From NCBI RefSeq assembly GCF_012689525.1, contig NZ_CP051514.1, forward strand, positions 1,488,001 through 1,552,000: a stretch of DNA of 64,000 nt, read 5' to 3'. This DNA comes from Paraburkholderia aromaticivorans (GTDB lineage Bacteria > Pseudomonadota > Gammaproteobacteria > Burkholderiales > Burkholderiaceae). The notes below the pieces were generated by a model. That model saw only the letters and a program-made list of their open reading frames with translations. It was not told the origin of the DNA and did not search any database. The translations under genes and the position numbers were made by a program. Positions 36,524 through 46,805 of this stretch are shown piece by piece (position 1 is the stretch's first letter; every line of letters starts with the position of its first letter).

Positions 36524-38401
36524 CTAAGTGGCTCGACGCTTTCGCATCGTGAGGGCTTCAAGGATGTGATTGCCCGCGTGACCCTGGGCGAGGTCGGCAT
36601 CATCCTCTCGTACGAAGTAACCCGGCTTGCACGTAATTGCACGGACTGGTATCCCTTGCTGGATCTGTGTGGGTTTCGCCAATGTCTTATCGGCGATCGC
36701 GATGGCGTATATGATCCGGGTTCTGCGAACGGACGCCTTTTGCTGGGTTTGAAGGGCACGATTTCCGAGGTCGAGTTGCACACCCTGCGTGGCCGCCTGA
36801 CGGCCGGACTGCTGAACAAGGCAAAGCGCGGTGAACTGGCGTTGCTGCTACCCGCAGGACTCGAGCGCGACACCAACGGCATGGTGCATAAAGATCCGAA
36901 CCAGGAGGTGCAGGATCGGGTATCGCTGATCTTTACGACGTTTCTGGGTCTTGGGTCGGTGGGCAAAGTAATGCGCCGCTTCCGCGATCACGCGCTGACC
37001 TTGCCGCGGCGCGACCGGTTTGGCGACATCATCTGGCGTTCACCAACGGCCAATATGCTCACGGCGATTCTGAAGAATCCTGCCTACGCGGGTGCGTTCG
37101 TCTATGGTCGAACCCGGTCGTGCCATTCGACTTATGCCAACGGCAAGCTCATCACAGAACGCTGTCCTATGTCAGAATGGAAAATCGTCGTGAAAGACCG
37201 TTATCCTGTCTACCTCGACTGGGAACGTTTCGAACAGGTCCAGGCCATGTTGCGCGATAACCATGCGGAATATCAGCGAAACCAGACGCGCGGGATACCC
37301 CGCGACGGTGCAGCCGTGCTCCAGGGCATCGTCTGGTGCGGGCAATGCGGTCACAAGATGGCGGTGCAGTACAAGAATGCGAACAGGTACGTCTGTAACT
37401 ATCTGCTGCGTAGTCAGGGTGGCCAACTATGCCAGCACCTCCCTGCTGACCTTATTGATGCGCGGGTCGTGGAGGCCTTCCTCGCGGCAGTTGGACCCGC
37501 GGAGCTCGAAACGTGGGCGGGTGCAAACCATGCAAGACAGCAGACCCGTGATGCCGCCAACCGGGCAGAGGTGCAGCAGGTCGAACGGCTACGCTATCAG
37601 GCGCTCCTGGCCGAGCGCCAATACAATCGCGTCGATCCGGATAACCGTCTGATTGCTGCCGAGCTTGAACGGCGGTGGGAAACGGCGCTGCGCGAACTGC
37701 GACAGGCGGAGGATGCGCTTGCCCGTCATCAGGTTGAGGCATGCAAACCGGAGGCGCTCAGTGCTGAAGAGCAAAATGACTTTCTTGCGCTCGGTACCCA
37801 GCTACCGGAAATCTGGCAGCGACCGCAAGTCAATCGCGAGAGCAAGAAGGCCCTGCTGCGTTCCCTGATTGATAAAGTGATCCTGCACCGGGTAACGCGT
37901 GATCGGATCGCAATCCGTGTTGTCTGGCGAGGTGGTGAGATCTCCCAACTGGAGGTCGAGCCGCGTGTGCATGCCGCGCGGGCACTCACCAGGGGCGCCG
38001 AGATGGAAGCCCGCGTGCTTGAACTTGCCCGGCAGGGCATCGACGATGCCACAATAGCCGGAATACTGTCCCAGGAGGGGTATCACTCGGCCCGATGCAG
38101 CCATGTCCCGGCACGGACCGTACAGCTCATCCGGCAGCGTCATCGTGTATTGCACGACGCCAGATCAATGCGTGCGCGGCACATCTCTGGATGGTTGACC
38201 GTTGCCGATGTCGCGCAATCCCTGCAGGTTTCGACCTCGTGGATCAAGCGACGCATCCGCGACGGCGTCATCTGTGTCCAGCGCGATTCGCATGACAAAC
38301 GTTTCCTGTTTCCCAATACCCCGGAGAGCATATCCGCTCTCCATGAGCTCAAATCGGGCGTGCGAAACCATCTCGTTATCGCCCCGCGAGCAAACACATG
38401 A
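36524..38401 (+). pseudogene. C-terminal part of the inner serine recombinase
   Basis: Continues the catalytic domain (IILSYEVTRLARN with the conserved Arg, then GDRDGVYDPGSANGRLLLGLKG). It proceeds to the recombinase domain, a zinc ribbon (CGQCGHKMAV…CQHLP), a coiled coil and a C-terminal HTH (LTVADVAQSLQVSTSWIKRR). Together with 35169-35358 it would make ~686 residues. Apart from the IS5 insertion it shows no damage, so excision of the IS would restore it. Confidence 0.85.
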
Positions 38402-38418
38402 GGGCATCAACATGACCG

Positions 38419-38784
38419 ATCGTAAATTCCGTCCTCGTCGATCAGCAGGCATCCTACGAGACGGCAGAATTCCAGTAGCGTGTGCCAGTCGCGCCCATTG
38501 CGTGCGAGGCGGGACGCTTCGATACAGAATACGGCACCCACTTCGCCACTGCACAGCGCCACCAGCAGGCGCTCGAAGCCGGGGCGATGAGTACCGGAAC
38601 CAGAGCGGCCCAGATCATCATCAATGACCGTCACATCTGGCCAGCCAAGCCCACGAGCACGATCGGCCAGTCCGTACTGGCGCAACTGGCTCTCGCGATT
38701 GTGACGAACCTGGTCCAAAGTGGACTGCCGGACGTATACGTATGCTTGACGGGAAAGGTGCTCAGTGCCGATCTTGCTCATCAT
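38419..38784 (-). pseudogene. N-terminal catalytic part of the outer serine recombinase
   Basis: Starts at ATG 38784 and encodes a resolvase catalytic domain with the nucleophile Ser in AYVYVRQSTLDQV and the Arg in IEASRLARNGRDW. It reaches …LIDEDGIYD and then runs into the inner element, ending in a chance TGA at 38407-38409. The remainder is at 33080-34774. Confidence 0.82.
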
Positions 38785-38929
38785 GCACCTCCGTTTCGAT
38801 CACATTGATCAGCGCAAACATCAGCAGCGCCAGTTGCGTCACCAGCTCTGGTTGTATCTCCTCTGGCACCACTGCTTCCCGTACAGCTTGCTCGAACAGA
38901 CCCTTCTGCCGCGTCATCAGATTGCGCAT
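38762..38929 (-). CDS. Small helical protein of the outer element
   Basis: A 55-residue ORF, MRNLMTRQKGLFEQAVREAVVPEEI…VTQLALLMFALINVIE, with GGGAG before the ATG at 38929. It overlaps the recombinase start. Position between a DUF5372-like ORF and the recombinase suggests an accessory protein. No named family. Confidence 0.55.
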   Translation of the reverse strand: MRNLMTRQKGLFEQAVREAVVPEEIQPELVTQLALLMFALINVIETEVHDEQDRH

Positions 38930-39197
38930 CGCCGTCTCCCTCGCGTGTTGGCAATGCAAGGCAAGATAACGCCGTATCGACCAGACGCAGGAGTTCCCTG
39001 AGCACCACATGCGGTAATTCCGGCTGGGAGACGATTGACATGCGAGCAGAATCATCGTCCGCCATCCAAAGCGGCAGATGAGCGCGAGTGCCGTCGGGCT
39101 GCCTGACGATCAGATATGACTCGCCACGGTAGTTGTTCACTCCGATGACAACGATCCGCCCACCGCAGCGCGGGTGAAACGGGTATTGAATAACCAC
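38781..39197 (-). CDS. DUF5372-like small protein of the outer element (3' end uncertain)
   Basis: The first ~90 residues (VIQYPFHPRCGGRIVVIGVNN…LIVRQPDGTRAHLPLWMADDD) resemble the DUF5372-like ORF of the inner element in position and in the HP…G start. The start is a GTG at 39197 close to the element end. The frame then runs on over the 55-residue ORF in another register with no conserved content, so the true end is probably near 38930. Confidence 0.5.
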   Translation of the reverse strand: MVIQYPFHPRCGGRIVVIGVNNYRGESYLIVRQPDGTRAHLPLWMADDDSARMSIVSQPELPHVVLRELLRLVDTALSCLALPTREGDGDAQSDDAAEGSVRASCTGSSGARGDTTRAGDATGAADVCADQCDRNGGA

Positions 39198-39235
39198 ATC
39201 ATCGCAATGATGATGGGCAGTGTGTTGCTGGTTCG

Positions 39236-42200
39236 CCGGGGGCAGGCAAGACGCATCTTTTCAGGTCGGCTGCGGCAAGTGCGGGCGGCCGTTACATGAC
39301 CGTTCGGGCGTTTCTCAACATTCCGCCCAACTGGGGTGTGGATACTATCTTCGTTGACGCGCTCGACGAGAAACGTACAGGAAGCGGCGACGACAATGTT
39401 GTGGACGCAATCGTTCAAAAGCTGTTTCTCTGTCCGCCAGCGAAGCTTCTCCTCTCGTGTCGCGAACAGGACTGGCTCGGCGAGTCGGATCTTGAAGCAT
39501 TCAAGCCGTACCTTGATGCCAACGGTGGCGTGACCGTATTGGGCCTCTCCGCGCTGACAGCTGAAGAACAATGCGCCGTCCTGCAGGACCACGGGGTACA
39601 AGACCCCAGTTCGTTTCTGCACGAAGCGAATGTGCGAGACCTTGGTGGCTTCCTGCACAATCCGCAGAATCTGATAATGCTGGCCACGGTTGTAGCCAAT
39701 GGCAGTTGGCCGGAGAGTCGGTCACAACTTTTCAGACAATCGACCCAACTGTGGCTCGCTGAGCATAATCCGGAGCACGCTCGCAAGGACGAGTACTCGG
39801 CGGACGAGCTGCGGCCGATAGCCGGAGCACTCTGCGCGCTGCGGTTGATAAGTGACATCGAGGGGTTCGCACTCAATTACAGTAGTGGCGATGCGTCGTT
39901 TCCAGGAATTAGCACCGTTCCGTTCCTTGATCGGGATAAGGTTCAGGCGGCGCTCCGTCGCCGGATATTTACCGCAACTCCTGGCGTTGCCGCCGTCGAC
40001 TATGCCCACCGCACCACGGCCGAGTTTCTCGCTGCCGAATGGATTGCATCTCAGTTGGACAACGGGTTGTCGTTTCGCCGGGTAACCGCCTTGATTGGCC
40101 TTGATGGGCACCCGGCGACTGAGCTTCGCGGTCTGCACGCCTGGTTGGCGGTGTTTGCGCCCAAGTTCTCCGCCAGTTCCCTGGCGATACCAGCCCTCAC
40201 CTGCTATCGCAACGGTTTCAGGCAATAACCGCCGGCGCGATCGACATTCCCGATTTGCTTGACGCGCTGGTGGCCCGACTCAAAATCGCGCCGCCAGACG
40301 AATCCACAACCGCAATCATGTACGAAGCCGCGCTGTGGCTCACTCCGTGGTTTAGCAGCAAATGTCCTGACCTGTTTGAGTGGCTGTTTTCGTTGGCGGG
40401 CGGATAGATCTGCGGCACCTCAGAGACTCTTTGCTAGTCGTCGAAATTCCAGAATGGCGTATTTCGGACGCACGGCGCAAAAATGAGCAACGGGCCAAGG
40501 ATGAGGCGCAAAGAAAGCAAACAGCGGAGTTGTTCGCGCGGCACGAGCGTGCCATCAGCGCGGGCACGCAATCCGGCTGGCTGGGCTGGGTGGCAGCGGT
40601 GTACCTGGGGCGGTTCTCGGACAGCGATCATCGTTTAGAGCCGACCCAGCGAATTGCAACGGTGCTGGGCGATACCCTGACAAGTTCGGCGCTCGCCGGA
40701 CTGTCCCGTGTACTTGAGAGACCCGACATCCCCGACGCCCGTCATGCCGCGGAGGTTTCTCTGAAGGGCGAGATTCCGTCGTGGTGGCTTGCGATTATCG
40801 CTGGACTGGATGCCCGCTGGCTCCGGCAACCTGCTCTTGAAGGCTTGCCTGAACGTCTTATACAGACGGCGCTTGCGGTCGACCTTGTTTGTCCAACGAG
40901 CGAACGTGAAGGTAACACGTCGCGCCGGAAGGTCTTCGGATGGAAGCACGCCGCGCTGTCCGGTCTACCGCATCTGGCACGGGACGTCTATCTTAACGTT
41001 GCGAAAGTGGGCCTCGACGCTCGCCATGAGCATGTGGAGGGGCTCGGCGAATTGTTGGAGATGGATGCGTTCGCCTGGTGTCGCGCCACGGTCGCGCTGT
41101 CCATACTGGGCGAGTATCCGAATGCCTCAAATCAGCATCTCAGAAGGATGCTGGAAGTCGTGATTAGTGACGAATCGACCCGCGACGATTTCCTTTCGCT
41201 GGCAAGAAAATATCTCGCTGGTGGTGCGCTGACCAGCGAGGCGTACGCACATTGGTTAACGGCAGCCTTTACGTCGCGACCTGACGAATTCGAATCGCCC
41301 TTCTTCGAACGGGCAAAAAGCAGCGCAGACGTCCTATGGCTATTGAGGGATTCGATGTCTGCGACACCGCAGCGGCCACACACCGCCGACGGCCTTCTAA
41401 AGTCATCCACATTGGAGCGCATGGCTCTTGCCGCAGCTCACTATTTCCCTGACACCCCTCACCCTGCCGGCGGGTGGTCGGGAGACCGGAACCTTTGGGA
41501 TGGCGCAGAGTTCATCAAGAAGTTGACGAACCTGATCTCGATTGACACCAGCGCAGACGCGGTAGCTGTGCTGAATCGGCTTGCAAGCGAGCCTCAGCTC
41601 GTAACCTACAGAGAGTACATTCTGCACGCTGCGGCAAACCAACGTACGCGGAAGCGAGACGCGGAATACCGACAACCGGACTGGGCGCAGACTGTAGTCG
41701 CCCTGTCGAATGGCGCGCCGGCGAACGTCGCCGATTTGCACGCACTGCTCGTCGACACATTGCTCGACATCGCTGACCGCATTGCGAACGCAAACAACAA
41801 CATCTACAAACGGTTCTGGAACGAGGATAAGTTCGGGAAGGTACTAACCCCAAAGCCTGAAGAGAGCGGTCGAGACGTTCTGATTGACTTCTTACGCGAT
41901 CGCTTGCAATCAACAGGTATCACGATCGAGCCTGAGGTCCGTATGGTGCATGGCAAGCGCGCTGACCTCAGCGCATCGTATCGCCATTTCAAGATTCCGG
42001 TCGAGCTGAAGCGCAGTTATCACGATGACGTCTGGCATGCACCAGTATCGCAACTGGATCGTTTGTACACGCGCGATCCTGACGCGTCCGGATACGGCGT
42101 GTACGGTGTGTTCTGGTTCGGTGTGGTTGAAGGTAAACCGTTGCCCCGCCATCCTCAAGGCCGTGCCCTGCCCACCTCGGCTATCGGAATGGCCGCGCTT

Positions 42201-42293
42201 CTTAGGGAGCTTTTGCCTGAAGAGCGTCGCTCACACATCGCGATAGTTGTCATTGATGTAAGCGGTCAGCCCCGCGAAACCGTGGTGCCTTGA
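39236..42293 (+). pseudogene. STAND/NACHT-like NTPase with C-terminal PD-(D/E)XK nuclease (3' part)
   Basis: Coding resumes with the second half of Walker A (PGAGKTHLF). Next come Walker B (TIFVDALDEK), a sensor-like LLLSCREQDW, and HRTTAEFLAAEWI, typical of STAND NTPases. One-base losses near 40220 and 40400 break the frame; the pieces are 39236-40228, ~40222-40407 and ~40400-42293. The long helical middle is followed by a C-terminal domain with GKRADLS…IPVELK (near 41950-42010), a D…ExK active site of restriction-like nucleases. With the 5' part at 32908 the protein would have ~1070 residues. The plan fits a phage-sensing NTPase that activates a DNA nuclease (inference). Confidence 0.72.
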
Positions 42294-42349
42294 AATTCTG
42301 TATGTCGTGCCAGACGCGTCCACGGAAAGCGGCGTGATATTCGACAACG

Positions 42350-42566
42350 CTGCATCAGACTGTAGTCCCCTTTCGCCCCCAAGATACGGCGTTCGTCTCG
42401 ACAGATCTCAATCACTTTCGTAGCTCGTCACCGCTTCCGCTCCTCGCAGCGGTTGGCACGAGAACGAACAAGATTGAAATTGGGACCGGCGTTACCGACA
42501 TACGTTACGAGAATCCGCTTTACATGGCGGAAGACGCTGGCGCTGCTGACCTGATTGCCGGGGGAC
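42350..42566 (+). pseudogene. Remnant of a luciferase-like (LLM) flavin monooxygenase
   Basis: One frame reads …VVPFRPQDTAFVSTDLNHF, then PLLAAVGTRTNKIEIGTGV, RYENPLYMAEDAGAADLIAGGR. That is the conserved N-terminal third of an LLM-class oxidoreductase. It has no start and loses similarity after GGR. It is a gene fragment left between mobile elements. Confidence 0.55.
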
Positions 42567-43060
42567 GCCCGAACGGGCGCTGGAGATCGCGCGCCGCAAT
42601 CAGTTCCACTCGTCACCCGGCACCAACAGCACACCCCTCCGGCCTCTCGACGCTGAATGCCGAACAAAACGAGTTCTTCGACGCACTTAACCTTCCAACC
42701 CCGACCCCAACGCCATGTAGGGACAAAAATGCTACCCTTACGGTAGCAAAAACAATGATTTACACGAGAAAGTGTCGAAATCGGGGGGGCAGCCCACGTC
42801 GACTGTGCGTACCCGGCGGACGCATCCGCCGTGGCTGCGTCGTATGCAAGCAGCTTGCGGCGGCGTCGAGCGACGATCGACTCGCCTCGCCTCGCTAGCC
42901 GCCCCTCGCGCAAGAGTATTCGATTTTCGCCCAGTGCGATTGCTTGCAATCTTGTTCAAGTCCGACCGGCATAATGCCGATAAGCAACTCATGGCGGGTG
43001 CGTATCCCCATAACTCTGCCCTCTGCCCCGCTCGGTAACAAGGATTCGACAAAGCACCGT
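42567..43060. other. Non-coding stretch upstream of the DUF4365 gene
   Basis: About 490 bases without a supported gene. A small hairpin (GCTACC / GGTAGC with loop CTTAC, 42731-42747) is flanked by A-rich sequence; it could be a terminator or an operator. Confidence 0.4.
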
Positions 43061-43663
43061 ATGAAGCTCCCAGTACGCATCAAACAGCACAAGGCTGAAT
43101 CCGACTCATACGCCATCCTTCAATACAAGCTGAGGGACCTCGGCATCTTCCGAAACGTAACCGAGAGCGACTATGGAATCGATTTTGAAGTCGAGCTGAT
43201 TATCGATGGACAGGTGACGGGAAAATACTTCAAGGCACAAGTCAAGTCCTCGGAGAACCTTCATATCCGTAAATCCGACGGCATTCCAACGGTAGGTGGC
43301 ATAAAGGAAAGCACGCTTTACTATTGGTCAGAACTTAGCTACAAGACGCATGTTATTTTATATGCGGTAGATTTGAAGACAGAAGAAATCTATGTTTCAC
43401 GGCCGATTTTCTGGAATGCTACCCAGCTGATCGCTGGCGACAATAAAACCAAAACCGTGGAATTTTTGAAAAATGATCCTATATTCGGAAAAGATGTCGC
43501 TCACGTCTACTCGGTGATCTTTGCGACGTCGCCCACACTAGGCGACCAGATGTATGCGCACCGGTTTGCGCTTCGATATCTCAAACAGTTTCTGGCTCTC
43601 TACGTTGATGTATTTCATCTGTATCCGTCAGCGGAACCCATGTTGACGGTGTCGCGCGGTTAG
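43061..43663 (+). CDS. DUF4365-domain protein (probable nuclease fold), 3' end at IS66
   Basis: A 200-residue frame starting MKLPVRIKQHKAESDSYAILQYKL. DYGIDFEVELIIDG followed by YFKAQVKSSE gives the D…QxK pattern of the DUF4365 family, related to PD-(D/E)XK nucleases and common in defence loci. The last few residues (LTVSRG) coincide with the IS66 edge near 43641, so the natural C-terminus may be lost. AT-rich codon use in the middle contrasts with its neighbours and suggests separate acquisition. Upstream in-frame codons are ignored because the family begins here. Confidence 0.7.
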   Translation: MKLPVRIKQHKAESDSYAILQYKLRDLGIFRNVTESDYGIDFEVELIIDGQVTGKYFKAQVKSSENLHIRKSDGIPTVGGIKESTLYYWSELSYKTHVILYAVDLKTEEIYVSRPIFWNATQLIAGDNKTKTVEFLKNDPIFGKDVAHVYSVIFATSPTLGDQMYAHRFALRYLKQFLALYVDVFHLYPSAEPMLTVSRG

Positions 43664-44152
43664 ATGTCGACGATCTTCCGCAACAGAGCGTAAGAGACCC
43701 GCCAATGGCCTTCCGACTCATTAACAGCGATGGACGCGGTTTTTGCGTTGAGCCTGACGATGATGCCGACCCGCTCGCTCAGATGTTTGTCGGTGAAGCC
43801 GACGGTGTCGCCAATGAAAGAATTCCTCTCGCTGAACTCGCGGTGGCGGCGACGGAGGCGCGTGAGTTGGGCCGCTCGCAGTGTCAGGGATAACCGCCGC
43901 GTATAGCACCGACCAACGCTGACGGCTGTGGTTGTCCTGGATCACCGCCTGGGTTTGCCTCAGCTCCACCACCGTCCCGTGCGATGGTGGTGCGAGCGGA
44001 TCGCCCCCGATATAGCTGACCTCCATGCCCAGATGCAAGCGTTGACGTACCTCGAGAATGCGTCGCGGGTCGTCCAGCATTTTGCCGATGGCGAGATAGA
44101 GGCGATACAACTCGGCGCTGGGCGCCTGGCGAAGCGAGTCGAGAATGTCCAT
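43660..44152 (-). pseudogene. IS66-associated fourth ORF, frame change near 43825
   Basis: Begins MDILDSLRQAPSAELYRLYLAIGKMLDDPRRI, a small accessory protein known from some IS66 elements. A one-base insertion or two-base loss near GAATTCTTTC (~43825) shifts the frame. In the other register the sequence continues IGDTVGFTDKHL… and ends …RVSYALLRKIVDI at TAA 43660-43662. The function of this protein is unknown. Confidence 0.6.
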
Positions 44153-44166
44153 GAATGTGTAGGCGT

Positions 44167-45690
44167 TTAACGGGCGAGCGGCAACAGTTCATGCACGCGG
44201 TTGACAGGAAACGACGGCAACTTCTCAAGTGTGTCCCTGAGCCATGCATAAGGCTCGAAGCCGTTCAGGCGAGCCGTACCGAGCAGTGAATACATCGTGG
44301 CGGCGGCTCTTGCGCCTCTCGGCGAGCCTGCGAACATCCAGTTCGCCCTCCCGAGAGCAATTGGCCTGATTTGCCGCTCTAATGCATTGTTGTCCGGCAG
44401 CAGGATACCGCTTTCGGTGTAGCGGATCAGGGCCTGCCAGTGACGTAACGCATAGCCGAACGCCTTCGCGAGCGGCGCCTGAGCTGGCAAACCGATGACG
44501 TTGCCTTCCAGCCATTGCCGGAATTGCGTGAGCACCGGCAGCGCCTCGGTTTGCCGCGCCGCGTATTTGATGTTGGGCGTGTGGTCTTTGATCCGCGACT
44601 CGATCGCGTACAGGCGGGCAATCCACTGCAGCGCCTGCGCCGCGAGTCCCGGTTTGCTCTGCGCCTTCGCGATTTCAAAGAAGCGTCGACGGCAATGGGC
44701 CCAGCATCCGACCTCGACGATGTTTCCGGTTTCGTAAAGTGCGCCATGTCCACTGTAGGCGTCCGCCTGCAGGTAACCTTTGTACTTCTACAGGTACCGC
44801 AGCGGATGCGAGCCCGAGCGCGATTCGGCGAACTCGAACACGACCGCCGGCGGGTGGTCGACCCAGACGCCGTTCTCCTCGCGCTGGCCCGCGCCAAGAT
44901 AGCCCCATAATCGCGCTTTGCGCGTCGCCGTGCGACCCTTCTCGAGCAATGGCAGCGTCGTGTCGTCCACATGCATGCGGGGTGCCTGCAACTGGTGAGC
45001 CCGCAGCGGTGGCAGCAGCACTTCGAGCAGTTCGGCTGCCGCCAGCTTCCATTCGCACAGCGTTGCCCGGGGCAGATGTACACCCCGTCGTGCATAGCGC
45101 ATCTCCTGCCGGTTCAAAGGCAGGTGATCGACGTAGGTGTTGACCAGGATGTTAGCCAGCAGGCTCGCGCTCGCATTGCTCTTCGGTAGCGGCGACGGCT
45201 GGGCACTTGCGGTCACGATGGTCGACTCACCATCCTTCTTCGCCGCGTACCTGAAACGGATATGCTCAATAACGGTGAGCGTGGACGGCTCGTAGTGCAG
45301 CGTCTCGCTGCGCTCTTCGCCAATGCGCTCGAGCGAATCGAATGCTGCCTTCTGTTCGTCGCTCAGATCGTATTCGATACGCGTGCGCGGCAGGTCCTTC
45401 GACAGGGCCGGACGGCCCTTGCGGGTGTGGCCCGCGACCGGAACCTGCGCCGGCGCAGGAGGAATGGGCAACTCCGTGGCGGCATCGAACAGTTCCGCCT
45501 GGCCCATCAGCCGCTCGGAACTGACGCCGAAGCGCGCGCGGTTCGCCTGGGCAATCTGGTGCTGCAGCGCTTCAAGCTGCTCCCACAGCACGCATGCCAG
45601 CCGGTTCTGTTCGAGCGCGAAGGCTTGCAGCGCGTCGGGCTCGACCGGCAATTCCGCGACAGTGATGGCGGTGGGCGGCATGGCTATCAT
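44167..45690 (-). pseudogene. tnpC: IS66 transposase TnpC with an in-frame TAG
   Basis: The frame from ATG 45690 encodes the N-terminal coiled coil (ALEQNRLACVLWEQLEALQ), a zinc-finger-like segment and the first catalytic Asp in MHVDDTTLP. A TAG at 44788-44790 follows …HPLRYL. The same frame then continues KYKGYLQADAYSGHG (second Asp) and NALERQIRP (Glu) to the stop at 44167. Homologues read LRYLEKYKGYLQAD, so GAG to TAG is likely. The element cannot make full transposase unless the stop is suppressed or is an error. Confidence 0.85.
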
Positions 45691-45755
45691 GATGCCCAAC
45701 TCGCGCTAAGTTTACAAGATCGGGGAGCCTTGTATCTGCGCAGGTGACAGCGAGT

Positions 45756-46103
45756 TCAGCTCACGCGCGTCACCGCGACGGCGTGATACGGCTCGCGCGC
45801 CGGGATCTCAATGCCCTCGAGCGAGGCGTTCAGTTCAGCAAGCGTAAAGCCGCGTTGCGCGAGCGCCAGTGGTGACGGAAAGCGGCCTCTTTCAAGGCGC
45901 TTGTACCAGAGCGCGAAGCCGGTGCGATCCCAGTATAGGCATTTGACTTTCGAGCGGTCCCGGCCGACGAACACGAACAGATTGCCCGAGACAGGGTTCT
46001 GGGCAAGCAGTGGTTCGACCAGATACGACAGACCGTCGATGGATTTGCGCATGTCGACCGGCTCACGGCAGATATACGCACGAACATCGGCTGCGATCAG
46101 CAC
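45756..46103 (-). CDS. tnpB: IS66 TnpB (Orf2) protein
   Basis: A 115-residue protein, AYICREPVDMRKSIDGLSYLVEP…LFVFVGRDRSKVKCLYWDRTGFALWYKRLERG, the highly conserved IS66 Orf2. It starts at a GTG at 46103 that overlaps the end of tnpA. It is required for IS66 transposition but its biochemical role is not settled. Confidence 0.92.
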   Translation of the reverse strand: MLIAADVRAYICREPVDMRKSIDGLSYLVEPLLAQNPVSGNLFVFVGRDRSKVKCLYWDRTGFALWYKRLERGRFPSPLALAQRGFTLAELNASLEGIEIPAREPYHAVAVTRVS

Positions 46104-46510
46104 CGGCTACCTCCGAGCTGTCCGAGCACGAAACGCACGATGCGCTCGGCATGAGCACCGGTCAGCTCGATGCGAACACCGGCGAGCGACAACGTCACCC
46201 GATCACGCGAAGACGACAAAGCGTCCGCCGTCGACGGTGGCGCAGGAGTGGCTGGTGCGGTGTCCGGACGGGAAACGATAAATGCCGCGTCCGGGGTGAC
46301 CGCGAGCGGGTGCGCGTCTGCTCGTACCTCGCCAGAGAGCTTCTTGCGCCACAGGCCGAAGGTACTAACGGCGAGCCCCTGTTCACGACAGAAACGTCGA
46401 AGGCCCAGTCCGCTTGTGGTCCATGCCATGACCATCTCGCGCCAGAATGCTTCACCTTGCCGGGGGCGTCGTGCGCCTGTCGGGAGGGCCTCGCCCGTTG
46501 TGTCGTCCAT
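46097..46510 (-). CDS. tnpA: IS66 TnpA (HTH accessory) protein
   Basis: A 137-residue protein with the HTH region AWTTSGLGLRRFCREQGLAVSTFGLWRKKL, and a C-terminal LAGVRIELTGAHAERI typical of IS66 TnpA. The ATG at 46510 begins the operon tnpA-tnpB-tnpC. It is likely a DNA-binding accessory factor. Confidence 0.88.
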   Translation of the reverse strand: MDDTTGEALPTGARRPRQGEAFWREMVMAWTTSGLGLRRFCREQGLAVSTFGLWRKKLSGEVRADAHPLAVTPDAAFIVSRPDTAPATPAPPSTADALSSSRDRVTLSLAGVRIELTGAHAERIVRFVLGQLGGSRC

Positions 46511-46805
46511 TGCCTTGCTCCGTCGTTACGATGGCATCACCTTCGCACCGCGCTTACGTGCGTTCAAGACGGGATGCGCTGACGGATACGTTTTGCTGGC
46601 ATTCGCCCGGTTTCCGGCTTTTTCGGTTGGACATAGTTAGCTAGTCCAACGATCGCCGTTTTCTAGTTGCGTATTCCGGTGAACGTGACCGCCAATTCCG
46701 GCGCAACGTGACCGTTGCGCACGGGTGGGTGTTACGCGGTTCAGATTGTAGACGGGGCGGTCACGATGAGTTGTTTTTTCCCTCCTATTTTCGTGTTTTT
46801 CGAAG

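Larger units (their letters stand above)
34775..38418 (+). mobile_element. Inner serine-recombinase element, inserted in the outer recombinase gene
   Basis: A plus-strand unit with a DUF5372-like ORF and a serine recombinase. It lies between identical 6-bp sequences ATCGTA at 34775-34780 and 38419-38424. Removing it together with one ATCGTA copy restores the outer recombinase frame exactly (…IYD|PRQ…). Without the nested IS5 copy and its target duplication the element is ~2.5 kb. Confidence 0.8.
33051..39235 (-). mobile_element. Outer serine-recombinase element, inserted in the NTPase gene
   Basis: The DNA between the two halves of the NTPase gene. Read on the minus strand it contains a DUF5372-like ORF, a 55-residue ORF and a serine recombinase, and the recombinase is split by a second element (34775-38418). 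Without that insert it would be ~2.5 kb. The native gene reads GATCCCGGGGCAGG, and the joints fall in its CCGG/GGGG run. A 10-bp direct repeat, GTGTTGCTGG, occurs just outside the left joint (33031) and just inside the right end (39222). Exact ends are uncertain by several bases. Confidence 0.7.
43641..46556 (-). mobile_element. IS66-family element with an extra ORF
   Basis: Minus-strand tnpA, tnpB and tnpC plus a fourth ORF. The tnpA side ends near 46556, where the complement reads GTAAGCGCGGTGCG, a typical IS66 tip. The other tip is probably GTTGACGGTGTCGCG near 43642, but it is degenerate and no 8-bp target duplication was found, so limits are approximate. Confidence 0.65.

Noticed and set aside
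46626..46650. Hairpin GTTGGAC / GTCCAAC between IS66 and IS21
   Set aside because: Seven-bp stem with an 11-base loop and no T run; too weak to call a terminator or attachment site.
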